Assembly: GCF_009870125.1 (NCBI RefSeq)
Contig: NC_046679.1
Span: 10,044,001-10,108,000 of the forward strand
From: Drosophila pseudoobscura
Taxonomy: Eukaryota; Arthropoda; Insecta; Diptera; Drosophilidae
Length of the DNA stretch: 64,000 nt
Direction of reading: 5' to 3'
Made by a program: the position numbers and the translations under genes. The notes beneath the pieces are model-generated. The model made no database searches and was not told the origin of the DNA. It saw nothing but the letters and a program-made list of their open reading frames with translations. This document shows, in pieces, positions 1-13,493 of the stretch (position 1 is its first letter; each line of letters begins with the position of its first letter).

Positions 1-434
1 ACCAATACATCTAGCTAATCCTATCCTATTCCTATCCCCAGTAACGGATCCCAGCTCCCCCGTTATCACCATACACCATCAGGCCTCCCTGGAATTCCGA
101 TAGATGGCGCGTCGCCCTCAGCCCTGGGCCAATGGAACAAATGGAAAACATTTCACCTTTAAAGGCCGTGTTTTAATCGAAATATAATATATACATTAAA
201 GTGGTAAATATTTAAACTCGTGTATTTGTTCTGTGTTTTCCTTATTTTAACAGTTGAAAGCAAAGATGTCAAAGTAGTTGACTTTGTGACATATATCTCT
301 CTCAGATCCTATTCAAATCTCAGGATCAGTAGATTACACAGCTCTGGACTGAAACTCAATATTTATAACAAACAAAAACAATACATAATAGAGGAATATC
401 TGTTGAAAAAAGTATAAAAAAAGCAGAGGTAAAA
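1..434. other. Intergenic DNA upstream of the V-ATPase gene
   Basis: No coding region was recognised here. The last 200 bases are AT-rich and presumably hold the leader of the V-ATPase subunit d gene, whose ATG is preceded by an A-rich stretch. A 65-codon open frame at 220-417 has no family resemblance and ends just before the real start. Confidence 0.5.
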
Positions 435-1481
435 ATGTCGTTGCTCTTCAACACCGAATGGGGCTACTTGGAAGGCATTACGCGGGGCTTTAAGAACGGC
501 ATGCTGAAACACTCGGACTACCTCGCCCTCACGCAATGCGAGTCCCTCGAAGACGTAATGATGAACATCCAGGGCACCGACTACGGCAACATCTTTTCCA
601 ACGATCGCAAGTTCAGTGTGGAGCTGATCGAAAAGCGGCTGGGGGAGAAGCTTCTTAATGAGTTCAACTACATCCGGGCCCACTCCACGGATCCATTGAG
701 CTCGTTTCTCGAGTACATCCGCTATCCATACATGATCGACAACGTGGCCCTGCTGATCGCCGGCCTGAACAACAACCGTCCCATGAAAAGACTGCTCGAG
801 ATGTGCCATCCATTGGGCTACTTTGATCAATTGGCGGCCATTGAGGTGGCCATGAGCTCGGTGGAGCTCTTCAATGCCGTGCTCATCGACACGCCGCTGG
901 CCAAATTTATTCCGCCCAACTTCCACGAGGAAACCTTTATCGAAATTGACGTCGAGATTGTCCGGGGCGTGCTCTACCGGTCCTATCTGGAGAGCTTTTA
1001 CGCCTTCTGCAAAGGCCTGGGCGGGACCACGTCGAACGTGATGTGCAAGCTGTTGGGCTTCGAGGCGGACCGCCGGGTCATAACCATCACCGTAAACGCC
1101 CTGCCCACTCACCTGACAGCCGAAGATCGTCTGAAGATGTACCCCACCTGCGGAAATCTGCCCGATCTCGCGCTGCGGACCCTCTCGGAGGTCAGCGAAT
1201 ACGACCGGGTGCGCGATGTTTGCAACTTTGCGGGATACGGCGACATGTTCGATAACATCGAACGGGACACGGACGGACTGATCGGGCTCGAGGACCGATT
1301 CCTGATGGTGGAGGCCAAGAACAACGTGCAATCGTATCTGCAGCAGTTCCACTACGGCATATTCTACTCCTACGTGAAGCTGAAGCAGCTGGAGAGCCGC
1401 AACATCATCTGGATATGTGAGTGCATTTCGCAGCGTCAGACGGATAATGTCAATGCATATATTCCCATACCTTTGGATTGA
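435..1481 (+). CDS. VhaAC39-2: V-type proton ATPase V0 subunit d (intronless paralog)
   Basis: Subunit d of the vacuolar H+-ATPase caps the membrane c-ring and joins the V0 sector to the central rotor stalk of V1 in endomembranes. The 348-residue product has the full family length. Family landmarks are visible: NxxxGYLEG-like start (NTEWGYLEG), QGTDYG near residue 45, YMIDN near 99, FEADRR near 213, YPTCG near 236 and QQFHYGIFYSY near 305. The frame is one uninterrupted exon from the first ATG. The sequence is clearly diverged from the ubiquitous VhaAC39-1 as I remember it, so the second, reportedly male-biased paralog is the better match. Lack of introns and divergence suggest an old retrogene. 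The family is certain; which paralog is less so. Confidence 0.85.
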   Translation: MSLLFNTEWGYLEGITRGFKNGMLKHSDYLALTQCESLEDVMMNIQGTDYGNIFSNDRKFSVELIEKRLGEKLLNEFNYIRAHSTDPLSSFLEYIRYPYMIDNVALLIAGLNNNRPMKRLLEMCHPLGYFDQLAAIEVAMSSVELFNAVLIDTPLAKFIPPNFHEETFIEIDVEIVRGVLYRSYLESFYAFCKGLGGTTSNVMCKLLGFEADRRVITITVNALPTHLTAEDRLKMYPTCGNLPDLALRTLSEVSEYDRVRDVCNFAGYGDMFDNIERDTDGLIGLEDRFLMVEAKNNVQSYLQQFHYGIFYSYVKLKQLESRNIIWICECISQRQTDNVNAYIPIPLD

Positions 1482-4400
1482 GTTCTTGAACAATTCAGTT
1501 TGATTTTCCACTAAACGTTTTGTGTGGCAATCATTATAGTAAGGTTTTTAATAATTAAATAGAGTTGGTTTCGCTTAAATTACGAAAGAAAGTGTCAAAA
1601 CTCCGAGTACATACATATATTGATTGGTACAAATTAAAAAGGGCATTCCCCTTTCAGTCTCAAAATGACAGATGCCAGTTCTTTCCATTTTCCCCCTAAT
1701 CTTAGTTGGGTTTTACTTGAACAGACATTAATGGATTTGATTACATTATCCACCTTTAAAAACTCTAATTTAAAATAGAACAGTGGCGGTAATCAGAGCC
1801 CGGAGTGCGCACCTGTAGAGATATGTATGTACATATGTAGATACCCCGTCCCTCATAACCGCTAGTGTTTGGCCCTGCCCGATATGTACTGACGAGAGAA
1901 TTCAGAATAAGTCGAAAGTCGATTTCGTGGCTAAGCTTCCCGAACCGAGCCCCAAGCGGGTATGGCATCGCGAAATCAGATTCTGGTTTTCCTGCCACTT
2001 CCTCCGTTGGTTTTGGGCTCAACTCTCAGTTGGAATCCGCGATTCTAGCCCGACAGTTCGAGTACAAAAATAAGGCCAAAACAAACAAAAAACGAAAAGA
2101 AACCGAAGAAAAACAGAGCTAGCAAAGTGCCCGAATCTGACGAATGAATCATCTTCGGTTTTTATGGTCGTCGTGAGTGTGTTTTTCATTTGATTTTTTT
2201 TCGTTTTACGTAGATATTTTTCCAGCCGCTCTCGAGAGTCGAATCGAGCCTCGTCTCTCGGGCCACCTCCCGAGCATGGAGAGGGTGGCCCTCGCTCCCA
2301 CCCCCGCCCCCGCCCCCGTATGTGTGTGACGGTTTTTTATCAACAAAACTATTTATTCGAAGCTCAATATTATATAGTCGCAGGCAGTAATAAGTCTGCA
2401 GTGACAGACATCTGTGTGCGGGCGTGTTCTACATAATGTACTACAAATGCCTGCCCCGCTCTGCCCTGCCCGCACACAGTCCGTTCATGCTCTTTCACAT
2501 GCCAGAATTTTCATTCAGCGACATTATACATTATATTCGAACTCGTACAGCAGATATGTAAATCGACTCTCTGTGATGCGTAATTCATGCAAAATATGAG
2601 AAAGGTTTTCCGCATTTTCCCAGCGCCATGTCGCCTCTGCCCGGCTCAGCTCGGCTCGGCTCTCTGTCTATGGAGTGGAGTTCAAGTTTCCTGTTCTGAC
2701 TGTGACTGTGGCTGTGGCTCCTCTGCCGCACTCTACTCTCTAGTCCGCAATACTTGTAAATCTAGTTTCGACTTCAGACTTTAGGCAATGAGATGCGATA
2801 CCCATTCCCATACATACCCATACACAGCATAAGCAACCCTAAAACTACAATCCAAGGAAGCTCCTCAGCAGAATGCGGACCGTTGATATATCTGAACAAG
2901 AATTCACGGCCCAGAAAAGATTTGCCATCGAGACAAACAGTAGAACCCACAAAAGGTTGCCCCCTCACCTGTAGATTTAGTGGGGTGGATGGTTCTTGAA
3001 ACCTGATCTCCCAGAAATCTGTGACAGAAACCTTGTTTTTTGCTGTTGAAAACTTTATTTCAAATTCAGGAAAATACACATGTTAGAGACTCCACTGTAT
3101 GCCTTTCAATACTTCAGTAATTGTGGGTCTTCGCAATAGTTTACAGATTTAAGTTGTAAAGATACGAAAATAGATAAGATGAAGATTTGAATCATGTAAA
3201 TTTTATTTAATAAAAGAAAAAACAGAAACAATAGGATACTTTACGTTTTTTCAGTTTTATCTGCCGTGCCCAAAAATGTATCATCCCTCATATTATGTCA
3301 TCATTAAAATAAATTGAAAGAATATGTAAACGAAAATCGATAGTGTTTGATGCATGGAATTTACTGGCTTTTTTCATATCAAAAAAAGTTTGCGAAATTC
3401 CGAATCATCACACCATAAAACATTCCATTCCGTACATGTGTGTATCTGTCAATTTGCATATCTGTATTTATTATTTTTTTTTTTTCGAATAACCCCGTTC
3501 TTGAAACAAGAGAAAAATATAATACATAATACAAACAAAAATAAAAAATGCCGACAGCCACGAAAAATATAACAACAGACTGTCCCTCGCCGCAATCTCT
3601 CAACAATCTCAAAAACAACTAGCCACCATAACCATTTATTTGTGCCTTTCTGAAAATATAACACCGAACCGAAGCGCACATAATATTCACATCTGCACAC
3701 ACACAGACGCAGCAGGTATATATACGTATATATATATATAGTTTGGATTTTGTAGGCCCGTTCGTCGCTTTCGAGTTTTGAAATTCAGTATCAGTATTGA
3801 AATCGTCGTTAGCGACGGTGGTTGCTTCGATTCCGCCGTTGGTTGCTCTTCGTTTTCTGAGTGTGTGTGTGGCGCTCTTTCTCTCTCTCTCTCTCGCGCT
3901 GGTAAGTAAGTGCAAGTGTGTGTGTGCCTGGCTAGTCATTTGCTGAATAATAGTTGAATCTTGAAAATTGTTTTAAAACTATTAAAAATCACGAAAGTCA
4001 GTTTTAGAGGCGAGCAAATGCTCTGGAGCACACTGAAGGGGCTGCCATGTCAGTTGTCAATTGGCTTTTATTCAATTTCAATATGGATGTAATTGGGAAA
4101 TTTAATTCAGTTGTTCTTTTTCTTGAAAAACTTCTCAGCACACACATAATAAGCGTAAATTTGTGCTCGCTCGCGACCGTGTCTTCGTGTGTGTGTGTGT
4201 GTGTGTTTTTTCGTGTTCGTGAGCGCAGCTTGTTCTCGTTTCTGCGCTGGTTCAAGGTATGTCGATGCAAGGTGACGAATTTCCGTTCGTAGAGTGACAT
4301 ATCTACCTGTGCAGTGCCCGCTCCCGTACTCTGCAAGTGTCTCTCTGCAGGAGGAAATATAAAACAAATATGACATTGAGAGGAATACTCCACCCTATAT

Positions 4401-5513
4401 TATTGCACCATGCGCTTCGTTCCGTTGTATCTCTGCTTATTACAGTGGAAACAAACAATTTAATTTTAATTGGATATTACATACCCGCTCTGGGTCCAGT
4501 ATAAGTTGTGAGTGAATGCTGCCCCGCATCGAATAAATCCAATACAGTCGTGGTTTCAAACCAGATGTGCCCAACAGGACCCACAGTCCAATAGGTCTGA
4601 CAACCCGTTTTGTTTTCCATGACCCCGTGACCACTGTACCATTTGCAAATCAATCTCAAGCCGCGCGTTATATTCGCAAGAAATGCCAAAAGCTGGAAAA
4701 TGACGCAAAAACTTTTGGGATTTTTTTCGAATATTGCCCCTGCCATTATCCCTCCTTCCCCCTCGCTGGCACCGACAGGAATAAGCTCTTCTTCTCGTAC
4801 ATAATTTGGGATATTCTTTTGTGCTGGTTCTCATAATTTCGTATTTCTTGTGCGCCATTTCTTTGAATTTTGTGCGATTGCGATTACGCATCGGCAAAAA
4901 AAGAAGCAGCTGTGTGCGCTTACACTTAATTTCTTTTGAATGTATATTACTTATTCATTAACCGTATCATATTTACGAAAACACTATCTCAAGAAAGAGT
5001 TCAGTTCAGTTCTATTATTGAGCGACTTCTTGATTGTTATTTGGTATGTGTGTGGTGCGACTGTGTCGGTTGCATGGTCGTATTTTTCGGGCCATTATTC
5101 GTTTTGAAATTCGTAATCAAAATCGATAAAAATATATATTTCCTCAGTTCTAGATTCGTAAGCTTTTTTTCTTCAGTTTCCCACTGGTATGTGTGTGCAC
5201 GTTTTGGGGGCATGAGGGTGTGTTGAAGGGTTTTGGAATGTGTTAAACAGTCGGAAACACGTCAACATCATCCACATTTCATGGTCTTGTACGCTCCAAC
5301 TCAAACATACTAACGTTTCTATGGAAGTTGCGCCCAAAGGTGGTGGATTTCCAAAGCAGAATTGAAATACTTCAAATATACTTACAGACATGCGTATACA
5401 ATATTTTCCAAATACCATAAGTTTCCAATATTTTCAAGATTTTCGAAGCTAATCGAAATATGGTTTTCTTTATAGCTTTAACGGAGTGATTTAACATCGC
5501 TCATACTAGAACA
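1482..5513. other. Noncoding stretch with probable leader exon
   Basis: About 4 kb without a credible coding exon. It holds poly-purine/pyrimidine runs, a TA run at 3718-3740, a CT run near 3877-3896 and a GT run near 4185-4206. The second half probably contains the 5' UTR of the Myb/SANT-like gene: a clean donor (CTG|GTAAGTAAG) at 3901/3902 and an acceptor (TTTATAG|CTTT) ending at 5475, 38 nt before the ATG. Many short open frames here are CA/GT-repeat artefacts. Confidence 0.5.
3740..3901 (+). promoter_or_regulatory. Possible core promoter and 5' UTR exon of the Myb/SANT-like gene
   Basis: A TA-rich run (3718-3740) is followed by an initiator-like TCAGT at about 3785, a GC-richer segment of leader character and a strong splice donor at 3902. 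The matching acceptor lies just before the CDS start at 5514. The placement of the transcription start is inference. Confidence 0.35.
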
Positions 5514-8011
5514 ATGTTGATGCCAAGATATATGGGCCTGAACGACAGCTCTTCGTCGACGGGCAAAAATGCATCCAGCTCGTCCTCGAGCAGCGGGAGC
5601 CCAGCCACCACGGTGGGCGCCCACACCACGGTGGCCGCCCACACGAAGATGCGTCTGCTGAGCAAAGTGGAGCAAAACATGCGTCAGAGCCAAGGTCACA
5701 GCCAGAACCAGAACCAGAACCAAAACCAGAACATCAACAGCCTCATCAGCACGGCCGCAACGGGCAACGGAGTTGTGGGCGATGTGGACGGCCTACTCAT
5801 GCCCATGCGCATTACGGAGCACCATTCTCCGCCACCCGCAGACGTGCCGTCGGGCGGGGTCAAGAGCGATGTTGTTGTTCACACAACATCGCGGCCGGAG
5901 CGCAACCTGTGGAGCCGGCCCGAGATGCTGGAAATGCTGAGCATCATGCAAAACATCAATGCTCTGGAGCGGCTGCACGATCGTAACACGAAGAGCGAGC
6001 ACGTGTTCCGGCAGGTCGAGATGATAATGCGCAGCAAGGGCTACGTGAAGAAGTCGAGCATCCAGATCTGGACCAAGTGGAAGTTCCTCAAGTCCACCTA
6101 CAACACAACGACGCGCTACGGTACTGGGGTCCCAAAGGTGGTGCCCGAGGAGGTCTACCGCGTCCTCTGCCGCATGCTGGGCGGCGCCGATGGCCATAAT
6201 GCCAGTGGCAGCCTCAGCGAATGCGGCAACTCCATGGACAGCTCCAAGACGATGGGCGAAGAGGAAGAAATGGGCGTGGAACATCCTATATTTGGCTTTC
6301 GCCTGGGGCTTGTCAAACCGGAGCCAACTGATACAGGTAGGCGTCAACCCTTTCTTCCAACAGAAGTGGCAACTCTGCAACAAAATGGCGATCGACGATT
6401 GACGTTTAACATTTTTTTGGCGCGATCATCGAACGCTTTGCTTCAGCAGCTACGCCTCGTGTAGGAATTTCTTAAGATTTGTAGTTTTAATAAACTTAAA
6501 ATTGATCTTCATTTGCAGGCTACGAAACCGCGGCGAAGGACGTGATATCAGAGCCGGACATGGAAGCTTTTAATTACGGAGCAAACGATCGCGGGGTACT
6601 CGGCTACGTGCCCCATATGCCCATCATTGTGTCGGTAAAGCACGAGCCCGATGTGGACCTGGGCATGGATGACACAAACACCCCGCCGCCTACGGCGCCA
6701 GCTTCGCCCACGCCGCCGCCAGTGAGCGTGGAACTGAACGATAATGGGGATTCCAATCACGTGTACACGCCTCCGCCCATAATGCCGCCGTTGAGGGTTG
6801 CGTCCTTTGCCAAGGATGAACTGAAGAGGCCCACACGCGGCATACTGCAGATCGATCGCCCGCCGCCGTCGCTAACCCAAATGGGGCCGATTCCGGGCCA
6901 CCACGACAAGGGTACTCGCTCGATGGCACTGCAGAGCACGAGCAGCATTAATTTCGTACATCCGACCAGCAAGCTAATGCTGCCCCGGAAGCAGCCCTCG
7001 CGTCTTCCACGTGATATCAGTATCCAACCGGCGGGCATGCGCCTCAAGTCGGTGCCCATGCGTGACACGGGCTACTCGCTGCGCCCCGAGCGCATGATTC
7101 CCGATCTGGGGCATTCGATCTCGCCGCCCCAATCGCCGACGCCGACCCCGTCGCCCCCCATGTACTCGCATGGCACGCTGCGTGGGCCACCTCCCAGATA
7201 TCCCATGCCACCCCAAGCTGCCTCCACCAGCCGCCAAGCCCAATTTCTGTCTGAACAGCAGCAGCAGCAGCCGCCGCCACAGCAGCCGCAGCAGCGGAAG
7301 CGTCGCATGGGTCAGAGCCATGGCGTGGCCACCCCTCCAGTGCCTAACAAGCTGCAGCGGAGTGCCCCGATCTACGAGTCGACACCCAAGAATTCCCGAA
7401 CTGCACCCCAGGCTGAGGCCCGGGCCGCACCGGACGACATCCGCAACTCAAAAGAGGAGCAGAAGGAGCGGCGTAAGAGGCAGCACGAGGATCTGTTCAC
7501 CAAGGAGCTCACCCAGCTGGCCAATGGCATGCGCTCGGCGCAGAAGGAAATGCTCGAGGACTTCTTTAAGCAGCAGAGGAAGTTCGCCCGGAGCGAGCAC
7601 CTCTTCCAGATGAAGCAGGACTCACTGGTGATGACGGCACTGCGCAAGCAGACGGATGCTCTGCTGCAAGTCGCTAACGAGCTGATTGGGGAACGCCTCG
7701 CGCCCAAAGTGGAGAAGAAAGTCAATTGCGAGACTAGAATGGAAGAAAAAACTGAAAAGAAGGAAGACAAGGCTGAAGAGAACGCTGATAAAGCTGAGGA
7801 GAACGAAGATGCTGATGGCGATGAGGATTCGGAGAACGAAGAGGACGATGAAGATGACGACGAAGAGGAGGAAGAGGAAGAGTATGATGATGAAGAAAAC
7901 ATGAACTTTGAGAGCGAAATGGACATGTGCAGAATGGCCATGTCCGAATCGGCCAAGAGCCATAGCCACGATGAATCCAGCCACGGCGACGCTCACAGCG
8001 AGATCGAGTAG
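5514..8011 (+). CDS. Myb/SANT-like (trihelix-type) DNA-binding protein with acidic tail
   Basis: Two coding exons, 5514-6336 and 6519-8011, give 771 residues; the joint is ACA G|GT..AG|GC. The N-terminus is Ser/Gly/Asn/Gln-rich low complexity. Residues about 125-215 form a Myb/SANT-like (MADF-related) helical domain: an early Trp (NLWSRPEM), a central W-K-W (IWTKWKFLKS) and a VPEEVYRVLCRML end. Exon 2 is proline-rich, with a glutamine run near residue 520, followed by a predicted helical/coiled segment (residues about 590-680, KELTQLANGMRSAQKEML) and a Glu/Asp tail of about 60 residues. This layout is typical of sequence-specific transcription regulators. I do not recognise the individual gene. 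The start is the first ATG after the leader acceptor. Confidence 0.8.
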
Positions 8012-8862
8012 ATCCGATCCCTAGCCCTATCCCTAGTATTACCCGAAAATTGATATATGTATTTTAGTAGAACCGAAATCGATTCATTCCAATCGCATTC
8101 CTTAAGTTTAAACACCCTTAAGCACTATCTATTCCTAGAGCCAGGCCCGCGCATTGTTAAAAGACTTGATAATATTTAAGCAAAAAGAATTAACAAAAAT
8201 GAAATTTAATTTAATTTAAATGTATTTATTGTTCACCGATTGTCCGTGCCACAAGCATGGATCATCCAAAGTGCTGTAAAGTTATTTGAAACAACAAAAA
8301 CACATATATACGTACGTACATACATACATAAAAGGTACACACATATGATAAAGAATACATTATGAATGATATGCTACTATCAACAGAAGGAACAAACCAA
8401 TCTTCTTTATAATTTGATGGATTCGTTTCTGGGCTACGTTACAGACCAAATTCAATTAAAGTTTTCTAACAAGAAATACATGAAGTATATTTACTTGTAA
8501 GTATTGCATTAGTTTGAAAAACAAAAATTGAAAAGAAAAAAATCAATTGTTCTTAGTTCTAGAATGTTTCCCAAAATTTGTTTAAACTAAATATTAAATA
8601 TTACTAGGCTTAAAATGACAATCTGCGAATGCACTAAACTAGTTAATGCCATGCCCCCTTTGCGTGCTCTCTCTTTCGCCTGATCGCGGGTTAGTTTACA
8701 ATTCTGGTTAGGCCTAAAGCAAGGTGTGTATTTGTGTTTTTTGTTTTGTTAGCAGCTAGTGTTTTATTTTACAATTACCATTACGTGTGCCCCCCGATCC
8801 CATTGGCTCTGCTCCCTGTGCTGTGCGGCGCTTGATTGGGGGAGAGAGAGAGGAGCCCCTAT
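8012..8862. other. Convergent 3' UTRs of the Myb/SANT-like and CHIC genes
   Basis: AT-rich DNA between two convergent genes. It contains a short CGTACGTACATACATA microsatellite near 8315-8330. No coding exon was seen. The minus-strand poly(A) signal of the CHIC gene is at 8763-8768. Confidence 0.6.
8763..8768 (-). terminator. Poly(A) signal of the CHIC-type gene
   Basis: AATAAA on the minus strand, about 95 nt beyond the CHIC stop codon, a normal distance for a short 3' UTR. Confidence 0.5.
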
Positions 8863-9775
<913 letters not shown>

Positions 9776-10861
9776 AGTTTGGTTTGATGATTGCTCGCTG
9801 ATAGGCCTGATAGGCGGCTAAGAGGAAGGCGAAGGCGTCACAGAAGACGGCAGGCGGCAGGTCAAAACATGTTTGGATATGTTCGTGCCTGCGTTTATTT
9901 CAAATAAAATCGTGTGCGCCTTCAGATGTCGTTGGAGGAGGAACCAGTGCCTTTGTTATTGGCGGCTGCTTCCGCCATACGCTTCGTCGTTGATCGCCCG
10001 CTTTTCTGATATGAGATGACGTCTTCCATGAGAGAGTGGGCATGCAGGAGGGGGAGAGCAAAGTTTAAAATAAAATGCATATTAAAATTGAACAATGAAA
10101 ACAAAACAGTATGACGTTGTTCAATACTGGCCGCCGTCTGCTTTGTTGTTGCTGCCACTGCTGCTGCTGCGTTGGAGGGAGGGGGATAGTCTTTTGACTC
10201 CAATACAAAGACAATTTCAATGCTATAAGTTGGTTTTTTTTACTTGCAACAATATAAGACCATGTCTACACGCAATATGTAGGCCAACAGCAGCTACAAA
10301 AAACGACACACGGCTACATACCTCCTTCTATTACACGACGACTTCACTCCTATTACACATTTCTTTCCCCTGCAACGTATTTCGCAATCACTTTTTTCAA
10401 ACACCCGTAGCACTGGCGCAGGGGCTCTTTACTATTGTTTTATCTTGCCATTTGACAGGTATTTTTGGTTACAACTTTTACACGCTTTCTACGTTTTGTA
10501 ATACGAAAATAGCTCCTCCTCCGCGCTCGTGCTGCTGAACATTTGTTGTTTGAGGCACGAACAGCTGTTGGCCGCGCAGGGTTGATATTGATATATTGAT
10601 TTATTTATTAACTATATAAAATAAATACGTTGTATGTATAATATACATACCAAGCTAATATTAAGCTTAAACACTCTAAACAAAGACAATGGTGTTGTGC
10701 ACAAATTCGAAAAGTTAGCAACGCAACTAAAAAAACATTGCAGCATTAGACTAGGCTAAAATATAAAATATAGTTATAGACGAGTATGTTTTCGCAATAG
10801 CATGAACGACAAGGCATATTTGAGAGGTACAGGCTTCCTGCCGGTAGTCGGCAATTGGTTT
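9776..10861. other. CHIC upstream region and SCOC 3' UTR
   Basis: No supported coding exon. The leader of the CHIC gene and the 3' UTR of the SCOC gene (minus-strand AATAAA at 10600-10605) must share this stretch. A 93-codon minus-strand open frame (9922-10203) is followed by AATAAA but has no recognisable domain and no splice acceptor, so it is not called. Confidence 0.45.
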
Positions 10862-11347
10862 CTACTTCTTTTTCGCCGCACTGGGGCTGGTCGATTGGAA
10901 CACCGAGGAGGCGGACATGAGATTCTCGATGTACTGTCCCAGAACCTGGTTCTCGGAGCGCAATTTGAGATTCTCCTCTTTCACAGAGTCCACACGCTGG
11001 GACAAATCATCAAGGGTGTTCTGCAGCTCCAACACCTGCGTGATTAGGCGAGCCTTCTCCTCGCGATCGTCCTGCGCCAATTCGAGCGTGTCCAGGGAAT
11101 GCTCGGTAGAGTCTGGCGTTGAGCTTCTGTTGGTGAACGATGAGCGCAACGAGTCCATCGACTGGCCACTGGGCATGTGGGGCGCTGTCGGGGGCTCATC
11201 CTCCTGGATGACAACTGATCAAAAAAAAATGTATGGAATAATGTTTGAAATGAAGTCATCATCACGAGACTCGCCCATTCCCACACTCTCACCCTGCGGA
11301 TCTTCATCTATGGCCAGTATGCTGTCATCGTTGTTAAGCAGTGACAT
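10862..11347 (-). CDS. Short coiled-coil protein (SCOC / UNC-69 ortholog)
   Basis: Two minus-strand exons, 11293-11347 and 10862-11214, give 135 residues. The C-terminal two thirds match vertebrate SCOC almost word for word: [39 protein letters not shown] and [21 protein letters not shown] is a homo-oligomeric coiled-coil adaptor at the Golgi and endosomes that binds Arl1 and FEZ/UNC-76, with roles in axon outgrowth, vesicle transport and starvation-induced autophagy. The N-terminal exon ([18 protein letters not shown]) ends one base into a codon and joins [11 protein letters not shown]. The start is the ATG directly after a leader with no other in-frame Met close by; an upstream in-frame ATG exists at 11453-11455. 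Confidence 0.93.
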
Positions 11348-13493
11348 GGTTAGGTTCTGGGTGACGCCGTTCCCTTCAATTTTGCAGCTATTTTTATTCA
11401 ATTTTCGGTTGAAATTTTGCAAACGTTGACTGAATTTTTTTGTCACGAAAAACAAAAACTACCACTTTGTTTTCTGTGCGGTACTTTTCCACACTATAAC
11501 CTGGTGTGGCGTGTTTTCCAGCACTTACTGAAGTTCAACCGGAAAAAGAAGCACGCTATCTATTTTTTTGTTTTTTAACAAGCGTAATGTTTATATACAG
11601 TAAGTTATTCGATGAGTACACTCTGAAGAGTTTAAGAAAGGCATTTAATTAAATATCTGCATATATTCGTAAAAATAAGCACAATTTCTGCAGATACGTT
11701 TCAGTAAAGTGTTTTCAGCCGCGGCGTTCTTTTGAGTTTCAAATGAACAAATGTACACTATTAATATCTCATCTGCGTAGTTACTCAGCCAATACAAAGC
11801 AAATGGCCTATTTTCCATTAATGCGCGAACCTAATCGATGCGTACAAAACATATTGAAATTATTTCAAATTAACTGACACCAGCCATAATCCAAACAGAC
11901 AGAGTTGCCACCTGACATATTCCGATCATAGAAGTTAAAATACACACGCATCCATCGCATCGCATGCTTTTGCCCCGCAGGTTGCTTGCTGTATAGTTTT
12001 CAATATCGCCGTGGAACTTCAACTCCGTGTAACGTGATTTTGTTCAGTTTGTCGAGCCAAGAGTGTTCAGTGAATAAAAGCTTGTGGCGATAGCACCAAC
12101 CTCACTGCCAACAATAACATCATAACAGTTAGACGCGTCGTCTAAAGTACCATACCCAAGATTTCGTGCGCGAGGTCGTATCATCAACACCCTCGCAATC
12201 CAATGATTGAGTCAGGTAAGGCTTACCCCGTGCCCAGCATTAGCGCAATTGTAATGATGTTTGGCACGTTCTGTGTCCCTGCCCCTACGTTTGCCAGCAT
12301 AATCTCATCCTGGTTCTGGTCCTTCGATGCTGCAATTTTCCATTCACTCTCGGGCCTCTGTGCATCTGAACAGTACGTAAACAGTTATGTTCCCAAACGT
12401 GGCCGGCTAAGAGTTTATAAAACCTAAAGCATAAGAGCATAGTTTATGCATTTTTGGCAAATTCAATCGCAAATCGGCCAAAACCAAACCCAGATAAGAA
12501 GGTATTGAGGCATTGTCAGTGCACTGTCTAGCGGCTAAATACGTAACAGAAAGAAAGCAATAAAAAGATTCCGCTGCAAGTTTATTGAAAGCGCATATAG
12601 GCCAAAGGCGGAGCATAACTTCTTTCTCGTCTAAAAATAAAGTTTTATTTCGAAGATAACAAAAACCTTCGAAATCCTAAAATTGGTATCAAAATTCAAT
12701 ATATGCTCAGTGTGACCGCATACACATAAAATATACTAGACGGTAAAAAAATTACCTTGGAAAGCCGTTTTGCCACACTGAAATATGTATATTAATTTCG
12801 CAAAATTAAAGTTTTGATTTGATTTAAATTTACATATAGATAATGATAAGATAATTTACTATCCCTAATCTTAAAAGAAGAAATAAAAACTATTTGTTTA
12901 GTGAACTTCAGGAACTAAATGCACGCCGACATGGTGGATCCTGCACCTTGCCAAATATATACACTCTAACATTTTCCAACCCCTCGCTTACTTGTTGTTA
13001 TATATTACAACTACAAATGAATCTTAATCATTTCAGATAACTCTGCTCGGTCAACATAACCGTAAAGCGTTTTAAACATTGCAAACGCAACGGAACTGTC
13101 AGCCAATTAAATAATTGAAAATACCACCAGAAAATACCGAAAATAAGTGCAAATAAACGCGCGAAAATAATAACTGCAATTGCAAATGTTTAAATGTATA
13201 AATAAACAAAGAACAAAGGTAACAGCGAGTGAAAACTGATAAAAATAGCGACCGATAGAGACATTGCAAAACATAAGAATCGTTTTTCAGTCGAGAAAAG
13301 CAAAAACCGAAATTGAAAAATACCAAACGCTGGTCCAGAGTGTAAAATGCCCAAAAACTTTGTTGTAGGAGGGCACAACGTTCAATAGCGAAGAATCGTT
13401 TCAACGAGACGCGAGTTGTAATTAGCGAAGTAGAATATTAATCAGCTCCAAGTACAATACAAGCGGAACTTGGAAGAGTGACAAGTGGACAAG
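11348..13493. other. Divergent region between SCOC and l(3)mbt
   Basis: No coding exon was recognised in 2.1 kb. The right part (about 13080-13493) is A-rich and purine-rich, as expected of the l(3)mbt leader. A good donor (GTCAG|GTAAGG) near 12214 could end an upstream noncoding exon. Short open frames here show no family resemblance. Confidence 0.45.

Noticed and set aside
363-1511. 382-codon open frame on the minus strand
   Set aside because: It is the exact antisense of the V-ATPase subunit d gene and has no family resemblance; long antisense frames are common opposite GC-rich coding exons.
4004-4393. Minus-strand frames with HTHTHT runs and other frames at 3.4-5.2 kb
   Set aside because: They are translations of CA/GT microsatellites and have no splice context.
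9922-10203. Small minus-strand frame ending MEDVISYQ...SSSND, followed by AATAAA
   Set aside because: No domain, no acceptor to attach it to an upstream exon, and it lies in the probable CHIC leader region; not enough evidence for a gene.
12203-12427. Open frame starting MIESGKAYP after a leader-like segment
   Set aside because: A strong splice donor falls 12 bases after the ATG, and the frame has no recognisable family; more likely noncoding leader plus intron.
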